Part shown: positions 1 through 7,332 of the stretch, piece after piece
Layout of the letters: the number at the start of each line of letters is the position of its first letter
How positions within the stretch are numbered: position 1 is the first letter of the stretch
Assembly: GCA_004193205.1 (NCBI GenBank)
Contig: RZUM01000008.1
Coordinates: 248,001-312,000, forward strand
Length of the DNA stretch: 64,000 bases
Direction: 5' to 3'
Origin: Gordonia sediminis
GTDB lineage: Bacteria; Actinomycetota; Actinomycetes; Mycobacteriales; Mycobacteriaceae
Translations under genes and position numbers: made by a program
Notes under the pieces: generated by a model
Told to the model about the DNA's origin: nothing
Database searches by the model: none
What the model saw: the letters and a program-made list of their open reading frames with translations, nothing else

Positions 1-1221
1 GAGCTCGCGGCCCTCGCCGAGATCGTCGACGTCGGGTTCGACGACCGGGTCATCTCCTACCTGCCGGCCGCCCACATCGCCGACCGGGTGTCCTCGCACG
101 CCGCCAACATGGTGCGCGGCCTGCAGGTCACCACCGTCGCCGATCCCCGCGAGATCGCGGCCGCGCTCCCCGAGGTCCATCCGACGTTCTTCTTCGGTGT
201 ACCCCGGGTGTGGCAGAAGCTCCGCGCCGGAATCGAGGCGAAGCTGGCCGAGGAGACCAGTCCGGTCAAGAAGAACCTGGGATCGTGGGCACTCGGAATC
301 GGTGCCAAGGCCGCCCGGGCCCAGACCGCCGGTACGGAGCTCGGATTCGCGGACCGGATACAACACGACCTGGCCGACAAACTCGTGCTGAGCAAGGTGC
401 GTGCCGCGATCGGCATGGATTCCATCACCTTTGCCGGGTCCGGTGCCGCCGCGATCCCCGCCGAGGTGCTCGAGTTCTTCCTCGGACTCGGTGTCCCGGT
501 CCTCGAGGTCTGGGGGATGTCGGAGACGACCGGGGTCGCCACGATGACCACCGCCGACAACCTGAAGATCGGTAGCGTCGGGAAACCGGTCGCCGGGGTG
601 GAGGCCAAGCTCGCACCCGACGGTGAACTGCTGATCCGTGGTCCGGTGGTGATGCACGGCTACCGCAAGATGCCGGAGAAGACCGCGGAGACGATCGACG
701 CCGACGGCTGGCTCGAGACCGGGGACATCGCGACGATCGACGACGACGGCAACGTCACCATCGTCGACCGCAAGAAGGAACTGATCATCAACGAGGCCGG
801 TAAGAACATGTCGCCGACCAACATCGAGAACGCGATGAAGGCGGCGTCGTCGCTGATCGGTCAGGCTGTCGCGATCGGCGATGCCCGCCCGTATGTCGCC
901 GCCCTGGTCGTGCTCGACCCGGACGCCGCTGCGGCACGGGCGAAGATGCTCGACATGCCCGAGGCGGACATGGCCGCCCTGTGTACCCACGACGCCGTGG
1001 TCGAGGAGGTCACCCTCGCCATCCGCAGCGGTAACGAACGGCTGTCACGAGTGGAGCAGGTCAAGCGATTCACCATCGTGCCGGCGGCGTGGGATCCCGG
1101 CGGGGATGAACTGACCCCGACGATGAAGTTGCGCCGCAAGCCGATTGGGGAGAAATACGCCGAAGCCATCGTGGGTCTGTATGAGGAACAGGCCGGTACC
1201 GCGGTAGTCGATCTCCGATAG
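1..1221 (+). CDS. Long-chain fatty acyl-CoA ligase (AMP-forming), 5'-truncated by window edge
   Basis: C-terminal part of an AMP-forming fatty acid-CoA ligase, which activates fatty acids with ATP and CoA for degradation or lipid synthesis. The frame is open from the first base, so the start and roughly the first third of the enzyme lie outside the window. Visible hallmarks are the adenylate-binding block WGMSETTG (near base 510), the GDIATIDDDG loop (near 720), the hinge/lid stretch DRKKELIINEAGKNMSP (near 765) and the C-terminal TPTMKLRRKPIG, whose first lysine fits the catalytic lysine of the mobile lid. FadD/FACL type. The family is clear; the fatty acid substrate is not. A decayed second copy of its last 50 codons lies about 220 bp downstream. 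Confidence 0.93.
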   Translation, partial: ELAALAEIVDVGFDDRVISYLPAAHIADRVSSHAANMVRGLQVTTVADPREIAAALPEVHPTFFFGVPRVWQKLRAGIEAKLAEETSPVKKNLGSWALGIGAKAARAQTAGTELGFADRIQHDLADKLVLSKVRAAIGMDSITFAGSGAAAIPAEVLEFFLGLGVPVLEVWGMSETTGVATMTTADNLKIGSVGKPVAGVEAKLAPDGELLIRGPVVMHGYRKMPEKTAETIDADGWLETGDIATIDDDGNVTIVDRKKELIINEAGKNMSPTNIENAMKAASSLIGQAVAIGDARPYVAALVVLDPDAAAARAKMLDMPEADMAALCTHDAVVEEVTLAIRSGNERLSRVEQVKRFTIVPAAWDPGGDELTPTMKLRRKPIGEKYAEAIVGLYEEQAGTAVVDLR

Positions 1222-1256
1222 CACCTCGGGGGGTCCGCGCCTCCCGCTGGTCGACT

Positions 1257-1394
1257 GCTGGTCGAGTAGCCCGCCGAGCCGCTAGGCGAGGGGCGTATCG
1301 AGACCACTCCCACCCGCTGGTCGAGTGGGGCCGCTCCACCCGCTGGTCGAGTAGCCCGCCGAGCCGCTAGGCGAGGGGCGTATCGAGACCACTC
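1257..1394. repeat. Two identical 53-bp REP-like elements with partial copies between
   Basis: Two identical 53-bp units (1257-1309 and 1342-1394) are spaced 85 bp apart. Each begins GCTGGTCGAGTAG and ends CGTATCGAGACCACTC, so the ends form an imperfect inverted repeat (TGGTCGAGTA against TATCGAGACCA). Shorter fragments of the same unit (CCGCTGGTCGA) lie at about 1245 and 1315. The unit resembles an intergenic palindromic repeat that I recall from Gordonia/Rhodococcus genomes; that is memory, not a search. Its position between the ligase and the ligase relic suggests a role in the rearrangement there. Confidence 0.75.
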
Positions 1395-1442
1395 GCGCCG
1401 CCTGCTGCCGTTCTCGCTACGCGCCGGGCGCGGGTGCCGACG

Positions 1443-2288
1443 TCACCATCGTGCCGGCGGCGTGGCACCCCGCCGGCGGCGAGGAACCGACCCCGACGAT
1501 GAGGTTGCGCCGTAAGCCGATTGGGGAGAGGTACGCGGAAGCCATCGTGGATTCGCATGCAGAACGGGCCGGTACCGCGGTAGTCGATCTCCGATGGTCC
1601 AGCGCACCGGACGTAGCACCGGGGCCGACATCGCCACCCCCCAGATCACCAGCCACACCGTCATCCCACCGACCTGGATACGTTGTGCCAGTCCGAGCAC
1701 GAAGTCGCCACCCAGATTGTCCGCAGCCAGCATCCACGCCGTCGACACGCCGATCACCCCCAAGACGACGGTGCCGACAGTCTTGAGCGGGCGCCAGATC
1801 TTGTCCCGGTAGGCCGCGACGGTCGCGGCGATCATCACGGTGAAGATCGAGACGACTGCCAGCGTGCTGGTCAACGCATGGATGTGATGGAGTTGCGGGA
1901 ACAGTCCGCTGGGTTCGCTGGGACAGCCCGGGTCCACTCCCGGGATGCACTCGATGGGCAACAGGGCGTCGGAGATCGTCGACACCCCGAACACGGCAAG
2001 TGCGATCACCGCGGTGATGGCGGGGAACCCGCGGAAGCGCGGTCGCGGCACCAGCAGAAGCCCAGCTGCGAGCACGGCGCAGCATGCCGCGATCACGTCA
2101 CCGGTGACGTAGACGTCGCGATGCGGGCGGTGGAGGGCGTCGAGTTCGGAGAGGAAGCTGCGGAGTGGATCGAGCGGGCTGGACCAGAGGAACTCGAGCA
2201 CCCACGACGAGTAGCTGATGCCGGCGAGCGCGGCCAGGACGCCGGCGGCGACGACACGTGGCGAGGGCCCGGTTCGTTCAGACTGCAT
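1443..2288 (-). CDS. DUF998 family integral membrane protein with an antisense-derived C-terminus
   Basis: Multi-pass membrane protein of about 281 residues, DUF998-like, of unknown function. About six hydrophobic helices fill residues 10-225. The FLSELDA stretch and the acidic/His-rich loop before LHHIHAL fit the family. From about residue 231 to the stop the frame reads antisense through the acyl-CoA ligase relic, giving a basic, low-hydrophobicity tail (RPLRYR/PRRRRGATPP type) that no DUF998 protein should share. The original 3' end was probably lost in the rearrangement that left the relic. The chosen start is the ATG at 2288 (MQSERTGPSP); an in-frame ATG at 2315 is possible, and neither has a strong ribosome binding site. 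Confidence 0.7.
   Translation of the reverse strand: MQSERTGPSPRVVAAGVLAALAGISYSSWVLEFLWSSPLDPLRSFLSELDALHRPHRDVYVTGDVIAACCAVLAAGLLLVPRPRFRGFPAITAVIALAVFGVSTISDALLPIECIPGVDPGCPSEPSGLFPQLHHIHALTSTLAVVSIFTVMIAATVAAYRDKIWRPLKTVGTVVLGVIGVSTAWMLAADNLGGDFVLGLAQRIQVGGMTVWLVIWGVAMSAPVLRPVRWTIGDRLPRYRPVLHANPRWLPRTSPQSAYGATSSSGSVPRRRRGATPPARW
1444..1597 (+). pseudogene. Relic of the 3' end of a second acyl-CoA ligase gene
   Basis: This stretch aligns with the last 151 bases of the upstream ligase, with a net 3-bp insertion. It encodes PTPTMRLRRKPIGERYAEAI and GTAVVDLR, where the intact gene has LTPTMKLRRKPIGEKYAEAI and GTAVVDLR. The position of the stop codon TAG has become TGG. Nothing of the upstream 90% of a ligase is present before it. 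The differences include a one-codon insertion and several conservative replacements, so it looks like the leftover of a diverged tandem paralogue rather than a fresh duplication. The opposite strand of this relic is used as the 3' end of the DUF998 gene. Confidence 0.8.
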
Positions 2289-2366
2289 CCCGCCAGCGTA
2301 GCCGCGGATTCTCACGTCATTCTGAGGAGATCTGGCCTATGCACCGGTGTCGGCACCCGGCCGCAC

Positions 2367-2372
2367 TAGGAT
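2367..2372 (+). promoter_or_regulatory. Possible -10 element (TAGGAT) for the DUF6325-SHOCT pair
   Basis: TAGGAT fits the actinobacterial TANNNT -10 pattern and lies about 80 bp before the DUF6325 start codon. No convincing -35 is visible, so this is a weak assignment. Confidence 0.3.
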
Positions 2373-2450
2373 CGGTGGCGAGCGGTCGGTCACTCGCGAT
2401 CAGCGACGATCGACCGTGATCCCACAGCCGCCACGCAGCGAGGTTCATAG

Positions 2451-2879
2451 ATGACCGAAGACACTGACATCGAGATCGGCCCCATCGACTACATCGTGCT
2501 CGAATGGACGGACAAGCAGCCCAACGGTGAGGCGATCCCGCATCTGATCGACCTGGTCGACCGCGGCATCATCCGAATCATCGACCTGGTGTTCGCGACC
2601 AAGGGCGAGGACGGCACGGTCGCCCAACTCACCGTCGACGAACTGGGTGCGGAGTTCGATGTACTCGAGGGCGCGGCGACGAACCTGATCGGCGACGACG
2701 ATGTCGCCGAGGCGACGGCGGTGCTCGAGCCGGGCACGTCGGCCGCGATCATCGTCTACGAGAACGCCTGGGCGGCACCGTTCGCGACGGCGCTGCGACG
2801 CAACGGCGCACAGCTGGTCGCGTCGGGACGCATCCCGATCAACGCCCTGCTACAGGCTCTCGACGACGCCGAGGCCTGA
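2451..2879 (+). CDS. DUF6325 family protein
   Basis: Small soluble acidic protein of 142 residues, without signal peptide or membrane segment. The layout (GPIDYIVLEW at the start, VDRGIIRIIDLVFATK, an acidic middle, then AAIIVYENAWAAPFATALRRNGAQ) matches the DUF6325/DUF1269-like family common in actinomycetes, whose function is unknown. A GAGG ribosome binding site lies 9 bases before the ATG. It is followed 42 bp later by a SHOCT-domain protein in the same direction, and this pair recurs together in related genomes as far as I recall. The two probably form one transcript ending at the hairpin 3259-3298. Confidence 0.75.
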   Translation: MTEDTDIEIGPIDYIVLEWTDKQPNGEAIPHLIDLVDRGIIRIIDLVFATKGEDGTVAQLTVDELGAEFDVLEGAATNLIGDDDVAEATAVLEPGTSAAIIVYENAWAAPFATALRRNGAQLVASGRIPINALLQALDDAEA

Positions 2880-2921
2880 CCCCCGGCCCACCGCTTTCCG
2901 CACCCGATCAAGGAGAACACC

Positions 2922-3251
2922 ATGCCAGGACTCATCCGCGCGGCCGCTCGTACCGCGGTCATTGCCGGTACCGCGACGTCGGTGAGCAACCGCGTCTCTC
3001 GCCGCCAGTCCAATCGCTGGGCCAAGCAGGAGTACGAAAACCAGCAGCGTTACGCCCAGCCGCCTCAGCAGCAGTTCTACGAGCAGCCGGCCCCGGCTCC
3101 CGCTCCCGCACCGGCGGCTGCAGCACCGGCCGCCGGCGGGATGTCCGCCGACGCGATCGAGGAGCTCAAGCAGCTCGGTGCGCTCTACCAGCAGGGCATC
3201 CTCACCGAGCAGGAGTTCACCGCGCAGAAGGCGAAGATTCTCGGCAGCTGA
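2922..3251 (+). CDS. SHOCT domain-containing protein
   Basis: Protein of 109 residues in three parts: a basic N-terminus with a weakly hydrophobic Ala/Thr/Val stretch (residues 4-25), a Gln- and Pro/Ala-rich linker (about 40-75, including an APAPAPAP run), and a C-terminal SHOCT module (about 78-109) with the typical IEELKQLGALYQQGILTEQEF pattern. SHOCT modules are short helical hairpins that mediate oligomerisation, often in proteins linked to membranes or DNA. AAGGAG sits 7 bases before the ATG. It is the second gene of a pair with the DUF6325 gene. Its specific role is unknown. Confidence 0.8.
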   Translation: MPGLIRAAARTAVIAGTATSVSNRVSRRQSNRWAKQEYENQQRYAQPPQQQFYEQPAPAPAPAPAAAAPAAGGMSADAIEELKQLGALYQQGILTEQEFTAQKAKILGS

Positions 3252-3254
3252 CCG

Positions 3255-4865
3255 TTACGGCTGCGCCCCGAGTTCCGCGCCGGGGACTCGGGGCAGCCGC
3301 CGTGCGATCACCAGGCCGATCGCGGCCAGGAAGATCGCCAGCAGGATCGCCTCCTTGATCGCCTCGATCTGGGCCTGCGCGTAGTCGTCGGAGAGTGCGG
3401 CGGCCTCGTCGGCGGACAGCCCGGCCCGCTCCGCGGCGGCCTCGATCTCGTCGCGGCTCACGATGTCGACGCCGTCGGCGGACAATTGGGCCACCTGCAA
3501 TTTGGTCGCCGTCGACAGATCCGGGTTGGTCTGGGCGGCGCTGTTGAAGCCCGAGCTCAGGGCGGCGACGAGCAGTGCGCCGAGCAGAGCCACACCGACC
3601 GACGTGCCGATGTTCTGCGCGGTGCCCTGCAGCCCGCCCGCCTCGCCGCGGTCACGGTCGCCGACCGACGACATGATCACATTGCCCAGCTGGGACGCGA
3701 TCAGGCCGAATCCGGCTCCGAAGACGGCCATGCCGACGCCGAACAAGAAGCCGTTCAGTTCCACGTCTATCGTCGTGATCAACAACAGCGACCCCACCAT
3801 CACACCGACGAGACCGGTCGAGACCATCCGGCGGGGCGACTGTGTCGCAGCGAGTTTCGGGCTGGAGAAGGCGGCCAGCAGCATCGCGATCGACATCGGT
3901 GCGAGCTTCACACCGGTCTCGAAGGCGTTCTTCAGCAGCACGTACTGCAGGTAGATCGGGATGACGAAGAACATGCCGCCGATGATGGTCTGCTGTGCCA
4001 TCAGCATGACCAGGCCGTTGCGCAGCTGCAGCATCTTGAGGAGATCCGGATGCATGAGGGGGGTGTGTCCCCGTTCGATCGTCCTGCGTTCCCAGGCGAA
4101 GAAGCCGATGAGCACGAGGACGCCCGCCGCGATCATGAACGGCACCATCGAGAAACCGAATGGCGTGATCTCGGTGTCGCCTATGGTGAGCGCCCCGGTC
4201 GGTTTGATGAAACCCCAACTGCCGGACTGCAGGAAGCCGAGGACGATCAAACCGAGACCGAGGGCGGACAGGACCGTCCCGCCCCAGTCCATCCGGCGTG
4301 ACGCGGACTTCTGCCCGATGTCGGCGATCACCCTCACCGAGGCGATGATCGCCAGACACACAACCGTTTCCGCCGCGAACACGACGCGCCAGGTCAGTGT
4401 CTCGGTGACCCACCCGCCGATGAGGGGGCCCGCCGCCGCCCCGGCCGCCGCGATCCCGCCCAGTGCGCTGTAGGCCGTGGCTCGGTCGCGGCCGTCGTAG
4501 TTGCTCGCGGTCAGCGAGATGATCGCGGGCATGACCATGACCGCGCCGGCGCCCTCCACGAACGACCAGCCGAACAGCAGCACACCGATATTCGGGCTGA
4601 ATGCGGTGATGAGCGATCCGGTGCCGTAGATCCCGAGTCCGATCGCGAACACACGTCGCCGCCCGAACATGTCGCCGAGCCGCCCGCCGAAGAGCATGAA
4701 CGACCCCATCACCAGTGTGTAGAGGGTGATCGCCAGCTGAACCTGGGTGAGGGTCGTGCCCAGATCCTCGACGACCGCCGACACCGAGACGTTCATGACG
4801 GTGGTGTCGAGGACCATGATGAATTGTGCGGCGCACAGGATGAGCAGAACGCTCCAGCGTTTCAT
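3255..4865 (-). CDS. MFS drug exporter, DHA2 (14-TM, EmrB/QacA-like) family
   Basis: Integral membrane proton-driven exporter of 536 residues; the length and helix count fit the 14-helix DHA2 family. The N-terminus KRWSVLLILCAAQFIMVLD, motif A (GGRLGDMFGRRR, about residues 65-76) and antiporter motif C (GAAAGPLIGGW, about 140-150) are present. The substrate cannot be read from sequence; relatives export dyes, antiseptics and antibiotics. The chosen start is the ATG at 4865 because family members begin with this helix. The frame stays open far upstream, but that extension is antisense to the Gly/Asp repeat gene and is not transporter-like. It converges on the SHOCT gene with a 3-bp gap. No regulator is adjacent. 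Confidence 0.9.
   Translation of the reverse strand: MKRWSVLLILCAAQFIMVLDTTVMNVSVSAVVEDLGTTLTQVQLAITLYTLVMGSFMLFGGRLGDMFGRRRVFAIGLGIYGTGSLITAFSPNIGVLLFGWSFVEGAGAVMVMPAIISLTASNYDGRDRATAYSALGGIAAAGAAAGPLIGGWVTETLTWRVVFAAETVVCLAIIASVRVIADIGQKSASRRMDWGGTVLSALGLGLIVLGFLQSGSWGFIKPTGALTIGDTEITPFGFSMVPFMIAAGVLVLIGFFAWERRTIERGHTPLMHPDLLKMLQLRNGLVMLMAQQTIIGGMFFVIPIYLQYVLLKNAFETGVKLAPMSIAMLLAAFSSPKLAATQSPRRMVSTGLVGVMVGSLLLITTIDVELNGFLFGVGMAVFGAGFGLIASQLGNVIMSSVGDRDRGEAGGLQGTAQNIGTSVGVALLGALLVAALSSGFNSAAQTNPDLSTATKLQVAQLSADGVDIVSRDEIEAAAERAGLSADEAAALSDDYAQAQIEAIKEAILLAIFLAAIGLVIARRLPRVPGAELGAQP
3259..3298. terminator. Hairpin between convergent genes (likely bidirectional terminator)
   Basis: The arms GGCTG-CG-CCCCGAGT and ACTCGGGG-CAGCC pair over 13 bp with a two-base bulge around a 12-base loop. 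The hairpin begins 8 bases after the SHOCT stop codon and lies inside the last 15 codons of the convergent MFS gene, so it can end the rightward transcript and fold in the leftward one. There is no T-tract. Confidence 0.55.
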
Positions 4866-4976
4866 GCGTGAAGCGTAGTCGGGGATCCGGCGAATGCGCG
4901 GAATCCCCACCCCGATGTCGACATAGTGGAGACAGGAGTCACCAACCCGGGTGGCTCCGACGAGGAAGGACGATCG

Positions 4977-5231
4977 ATGGCGATCAACGACGACGACATC
5001 ACCACCTCGACGGGCGGCGGCGAAGGCACCGCCGACGGCGGTTCGAATCCGGGCGGCCACGACGGCGGCGCCGATGGCACGGCCGGTGCCGGTGAGGGAG
5101 TGGCCGACGGCGGCTCGAACCCCGAAGGCCACGACGGCGGCGCCGATGGGACGGCCGGTGCCGGTGAGGGAGTGGCCGATGGCGGCTCGAACCCCGGAGG
5201 CCACGACGGCGGAGCGGACGGAACCGCCTGA
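4977..5231 (+). CDS. Gly/Asp-rich three-repeat peptide, candidate modified-peptide precursor
   Basis: Peptide of 84 residues: a 14-residue leader (MAINDDDITTSTGG) followed by three 24-residue repeats (the last one 22), each holding ADGGSNPxGHDGGADGTA. It has no Lys, Arg, Cys or aromatic residue, one His per repeat, and no signal peptide or membrane segment. The ATG is preceded 6 bases earlier by AGGAAGGA, a strong ribosome binding site. An in-frame ATG at 4926 lacks one. Between repeats 2 and 3, six of seven changed codons are synonymous, which argues for selection on the peptide. The next gene, a JmjC-type oxygenase, starts 10 bp after its stop. I do not recognise a described family; a multi-core precursor is an inference from layout. 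Confidence 0.75.
   Translation: MAINDDDITTSTGGGEGTADGGSNPGGHDGGADGTAGAGEGVADGGSNPEGHDGGADGTAGAGEGVADGGSNPGGHDGGADGTA
5019..5228 (+). repeat. Three in-frame 72-bp coding repeats
   Basis: Units run 5019-5090, 5091-5162 and 5163-5228 (the last 6 bases short). They are in frame, encode GEG(T/V)ADGGSNP(G/E)GHDGGADGTA(GA), and differ mostly at third codon positions. This is a coding repeat, not a CRISPR or intergenic minisatellite. Confidence 0.9.
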
Positions 5232-5241
5232 GCGGCAGGCG

Positions 5242-6438
5242 ATGCTGAGCCGCTGCATCGCGACCGATCCGGAGACCTTCGCGGGACGGTACTGGGGACG
5301 ACGACCGATGCTCAGCCGGTCGCAGGAGTTGCCCCGGGACTTCGACGACCTGCTGTCCGGAGAATCGGTCGACGAACTCCTCACCTCCCGGGGCGTGCGG
5401 ACCCCGTTCATCCGGATGGCCAAGGAGGGCACCCTGCTCGCCCGGGAGTGTTTTGTCGGGCCGGCGGGTTTCGGGGCGGAGGTCGCCGATCAGGTGGATT
5501 CGGCGATGGTCCTCGCGCAGTTCGGCGACGGTGCGACGATCGTATTGCAGGGCCTGCACCGGTTGTGGCCACCGGTCATCGATTTCGTGCGGGACATGGT
5601 CGACGATCTCGGACATCCCGTGCAGGCGAATGCATACGTCACTCCGCCGAGCAATCGGGGTTTCGACCCGCACTACGATGTGCACGACGTGTTCGTCCTG
5701 CAGGTGGCCGGGCGCAAACAGTGGTGGGTGCACGAACCGGTGCACACTGATCCGCTGCCGTCGCAGCCGTGGACCGATCACCGTGCGGCGATCGGGCGAC
5801 GTGCCGACGACGCGCCCGCCATCGACACCATCCTCGAACCGGGCGATGCGCTCTATCTGCCGCGCGGGTGGATACATTCGGCGCGGGCGCTGGGGGAGGC
5901 CTCGATCCATCTGACCGTCGGGATCGAGCCGGTTACCGCGCACGATGTGATGGCAGCGGTCCTCGACGAGCTCGCCGCCGTCGCGGAGTTCCGGGCGTCC
6001 TTGCCGATTGGTGACCCCGCAGACGCGGTCGCCGGCACGATCGCCACTGCGATCGACGTGTTGCGTATGCGGGCGGCCGAACTCGGCACGGCCGCGGCGG
6101 CGCGGCTGGCGGATCGGCATGCCCGACGGACCCGGCCGGTTGCCGTCGCACCGCTCGCCACACTGGAGGCGATCGACAATCTCACCGCCGACACCGCGGT
6201 GCGCTGGCGACACGGTCTGCACGCGACTTCGCACCGGTGTGGCGAGCGCGTGGAGTTGCGCCTGCCGGACCGCACGGTGAGTTTCCCCGCTGTGTGCGCC
6301 GACGCACTCGCACAGATCCAGCGCGGCGATACGGTGTCCGCCCGTACGCTTCCCGGTCTCGACGCCGCCGACGGGGAGGTGGTCATCCGCAGGCTGCTGC
6401 GCGAGGCGGTCGTCATGGTCGGGGGGACGGACCGATGA
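5242..6438 (+). CDS. JmjC-type Cupin_4 family 2-oxoglutarate/Fe(II) oxygenase
   Basis: Protein hydroxylase of 398 residues, in the family of bacterial YcfD (ROXA, Arg hydroxylase of uL16) and human MINA53/NO66 (His hydroxylases of ribosomal proteins). The double-stranded beta-helix core carries the iron site: HYD (His144, Asp146) in the family block DPHYDVHDVFVLQ, and the distal His223 in ASIHLTVGI after GDALYLPRGWIHSA. GRKQWWV fits the 2-oxoglutarate-binding lysine region. A C-terminal helical/winged part follows. The ATG at 5242 lies 10 bp after the repeat-peptide stop, with only a weak GGCAGG before it, which suggests translational coupling. The end overlaps the next start (ATGA). The peptide repeats are the obvious candidate substrate; a ribosomal target remains possible. 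Confidence 0.85.
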   Translation: MLSRCIATDPETFAGRYWGRRPMLSRSQELPRDFDDLLSGESVDELLTSRGVRTPFIRMAKEGTLLARECFVGPAGFGAEVADQVDSAMVLAQFGDGATIVLQGLHRLWPPVIDFVRDMVDDLGHPVQANAYVTPPSNRGFDPHYDVHDVFVLQVAGRKQWWVHEPVHTDPLPSQPWTDHRAAIGRRADDAPAIDTILEPGDALYLPRGWIHSARALGEASIHLTVGIEPVTAHDVMAAVLDELAAVAEFRASLPIGDPADAVAGTIATAIDVLRMRAAELGTAAAARLADRHARRTRPVAVAPLATLEAIDNLTADTAVRWRHGLHATSHRCGERVELRLPDRTVSFPAVCADALAQIQRGDTVSARTLPGLDAADGEVVIRRLLREAVVMVGGTDR

Positions 6439-7319
6439 CGGACCGGCGTCCCTGCAGCGACGAGGCCGCCGACCGCGACGACCCGATGTACGGGACCGCG
6501 TCGGCCGGCTATTCCTGGGTGCTGCTGGAACTGTCGGGGCCGTGGGGACCGTCGGTGTTCCTCAACTCGCCCACCGTCATCGACCCGGTCCTGGGTCGCG
6601 CGATCGTGCGTCGGGTGGAGAGCGCCGGTATGCGCATCGTCGCGATCCGTCGCCCGGGGCGCCGGGCGCCGACGCGCCGCTGGCGGTGGTTCGTCGTCAA
6701 CGCGCGGCCCGGGGAGGAGAGCATCAACTGCGGGGAGGTCGACGATCCCGCCGGTTACCTCGACCTCGCGCTCGACGGCACCGATGGTGTCGTGTCGTCC
6801 GATCCGCTGATCGCGGTCTGCGCCCACGGCAAACACGATCAGTGTTGTGCGGTGCGCGGCCGACGGGTCGCCGCGGCCATCGCCGCCGAGTTCGCTGACT
6901 GGACCTGGGAGTGTTCGCATCTCGGCGGTGACCGGTTCGCCGCGACGATGCTCGTGTTGCCGCACGGACTCTGCTACGGCCGGGTCGACTCGCACAGCGA
7001 CCCTGCCGCGATCGTCCGCCACTATCGCGACGGCCGCCTCGACGATGCGTTGCTGCGCGGGCGCACCTCGCTGCCACACGCCGTACAGGCCGCACAGCAC
7101 TTCGCACGGCGGGCGATCGGGGAGGACCGCATCGATGCACTCGCGCCACTCGACCTCAGGCGTGCGGAGCACACGATCCGTGTGCTCCTCACGGGGCCGG
7201 GCGGTCCGATCGAAGTCGTACTGGCCGAACGCCTGTCGGACCCGCTGTACTCCACCTGCGGGGCCACCGCCGCCGGGCGGGTGCGGCAGTTCGTGCTCGT
7301 CTCGCTGGCGACGCCGTAG
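6435..7319 (+). CDS. Sucrase/ferredoxin-like family protein
   Basis: Protein of 294 residues with the Suc_Fer-like layout: thioredoxin-like ferredoxin folds that in related proteins bind a [2Fe-2S] cluster. Likely ligands or redox residues are Cys in CSDEA (residue 7), the block CAHGKHDQCC (about residues 130-139) and Cys in YSTCGATAAGR near the C-terminus. Soluble, no signal peptide. The start overlaps the oxygenase stop by 4 bases (ATGA), so the two are co-translated. In this setting it could pass electrons to, or keep reduced, the neighbouring iron oxygenase, or catalyse a later step; that is inference. It converges on the PTS gene with a 13-bp gap. Confidence 0.8.
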   Translation: MTDRRPCSDEAADRDDPMYGTASAGYSWVLLELSGPWGPSVFLNSPTVIDPVLGRAIVRRVESAGMRIVAIRRPGRRAPTRRWRWFVVNARPGEESINCGEVDDPAGYLDLALDGTDGVVSSDPLIAVCAHGKHDQCCAVRGRRVAAAIAAEFADWTWECSHLGGDRFAATMLVLPHGLCYGRVDSHSDPAAIVRHYRDGRLDDALLRGRTSLPHAVQAAQHFARRAIGEDRIDALAPLDLRRAEHTIRVLLTGPGGPIEVVLAERLSDPLYSTCGATAAGRVRQFVLVSLATP

Positions 7320-7332
7320 CTTGCAGTAGAAC

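Noticed and set aside
1257-1394. Insertion sequence or attachment site
   Set aside because: No transposase or integrase frame and no target duplication is visible; the units are short palindromic repeats.
1451-1786. A + strand coding gene running on from the ligase relic
   Set aside because: It lacks a start signal and passes into the antisense of the DUF998 gene. Only the first 50 codons resemble a protein.
5019-5228. CRISPR-like or non-coding minisatellite
   Set aside because: Units are directly adjacent without spacers, in frame, and vary mainly at synonymous sites, so this is a coding repeat.
4866-5432. Extension of the MFS exporter upstream of its first helix
   Set aside because: The frame is open but antisense to the repeat peptide gene and gives low-complexity residues. 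Family members start at the helix encoded from 4865.
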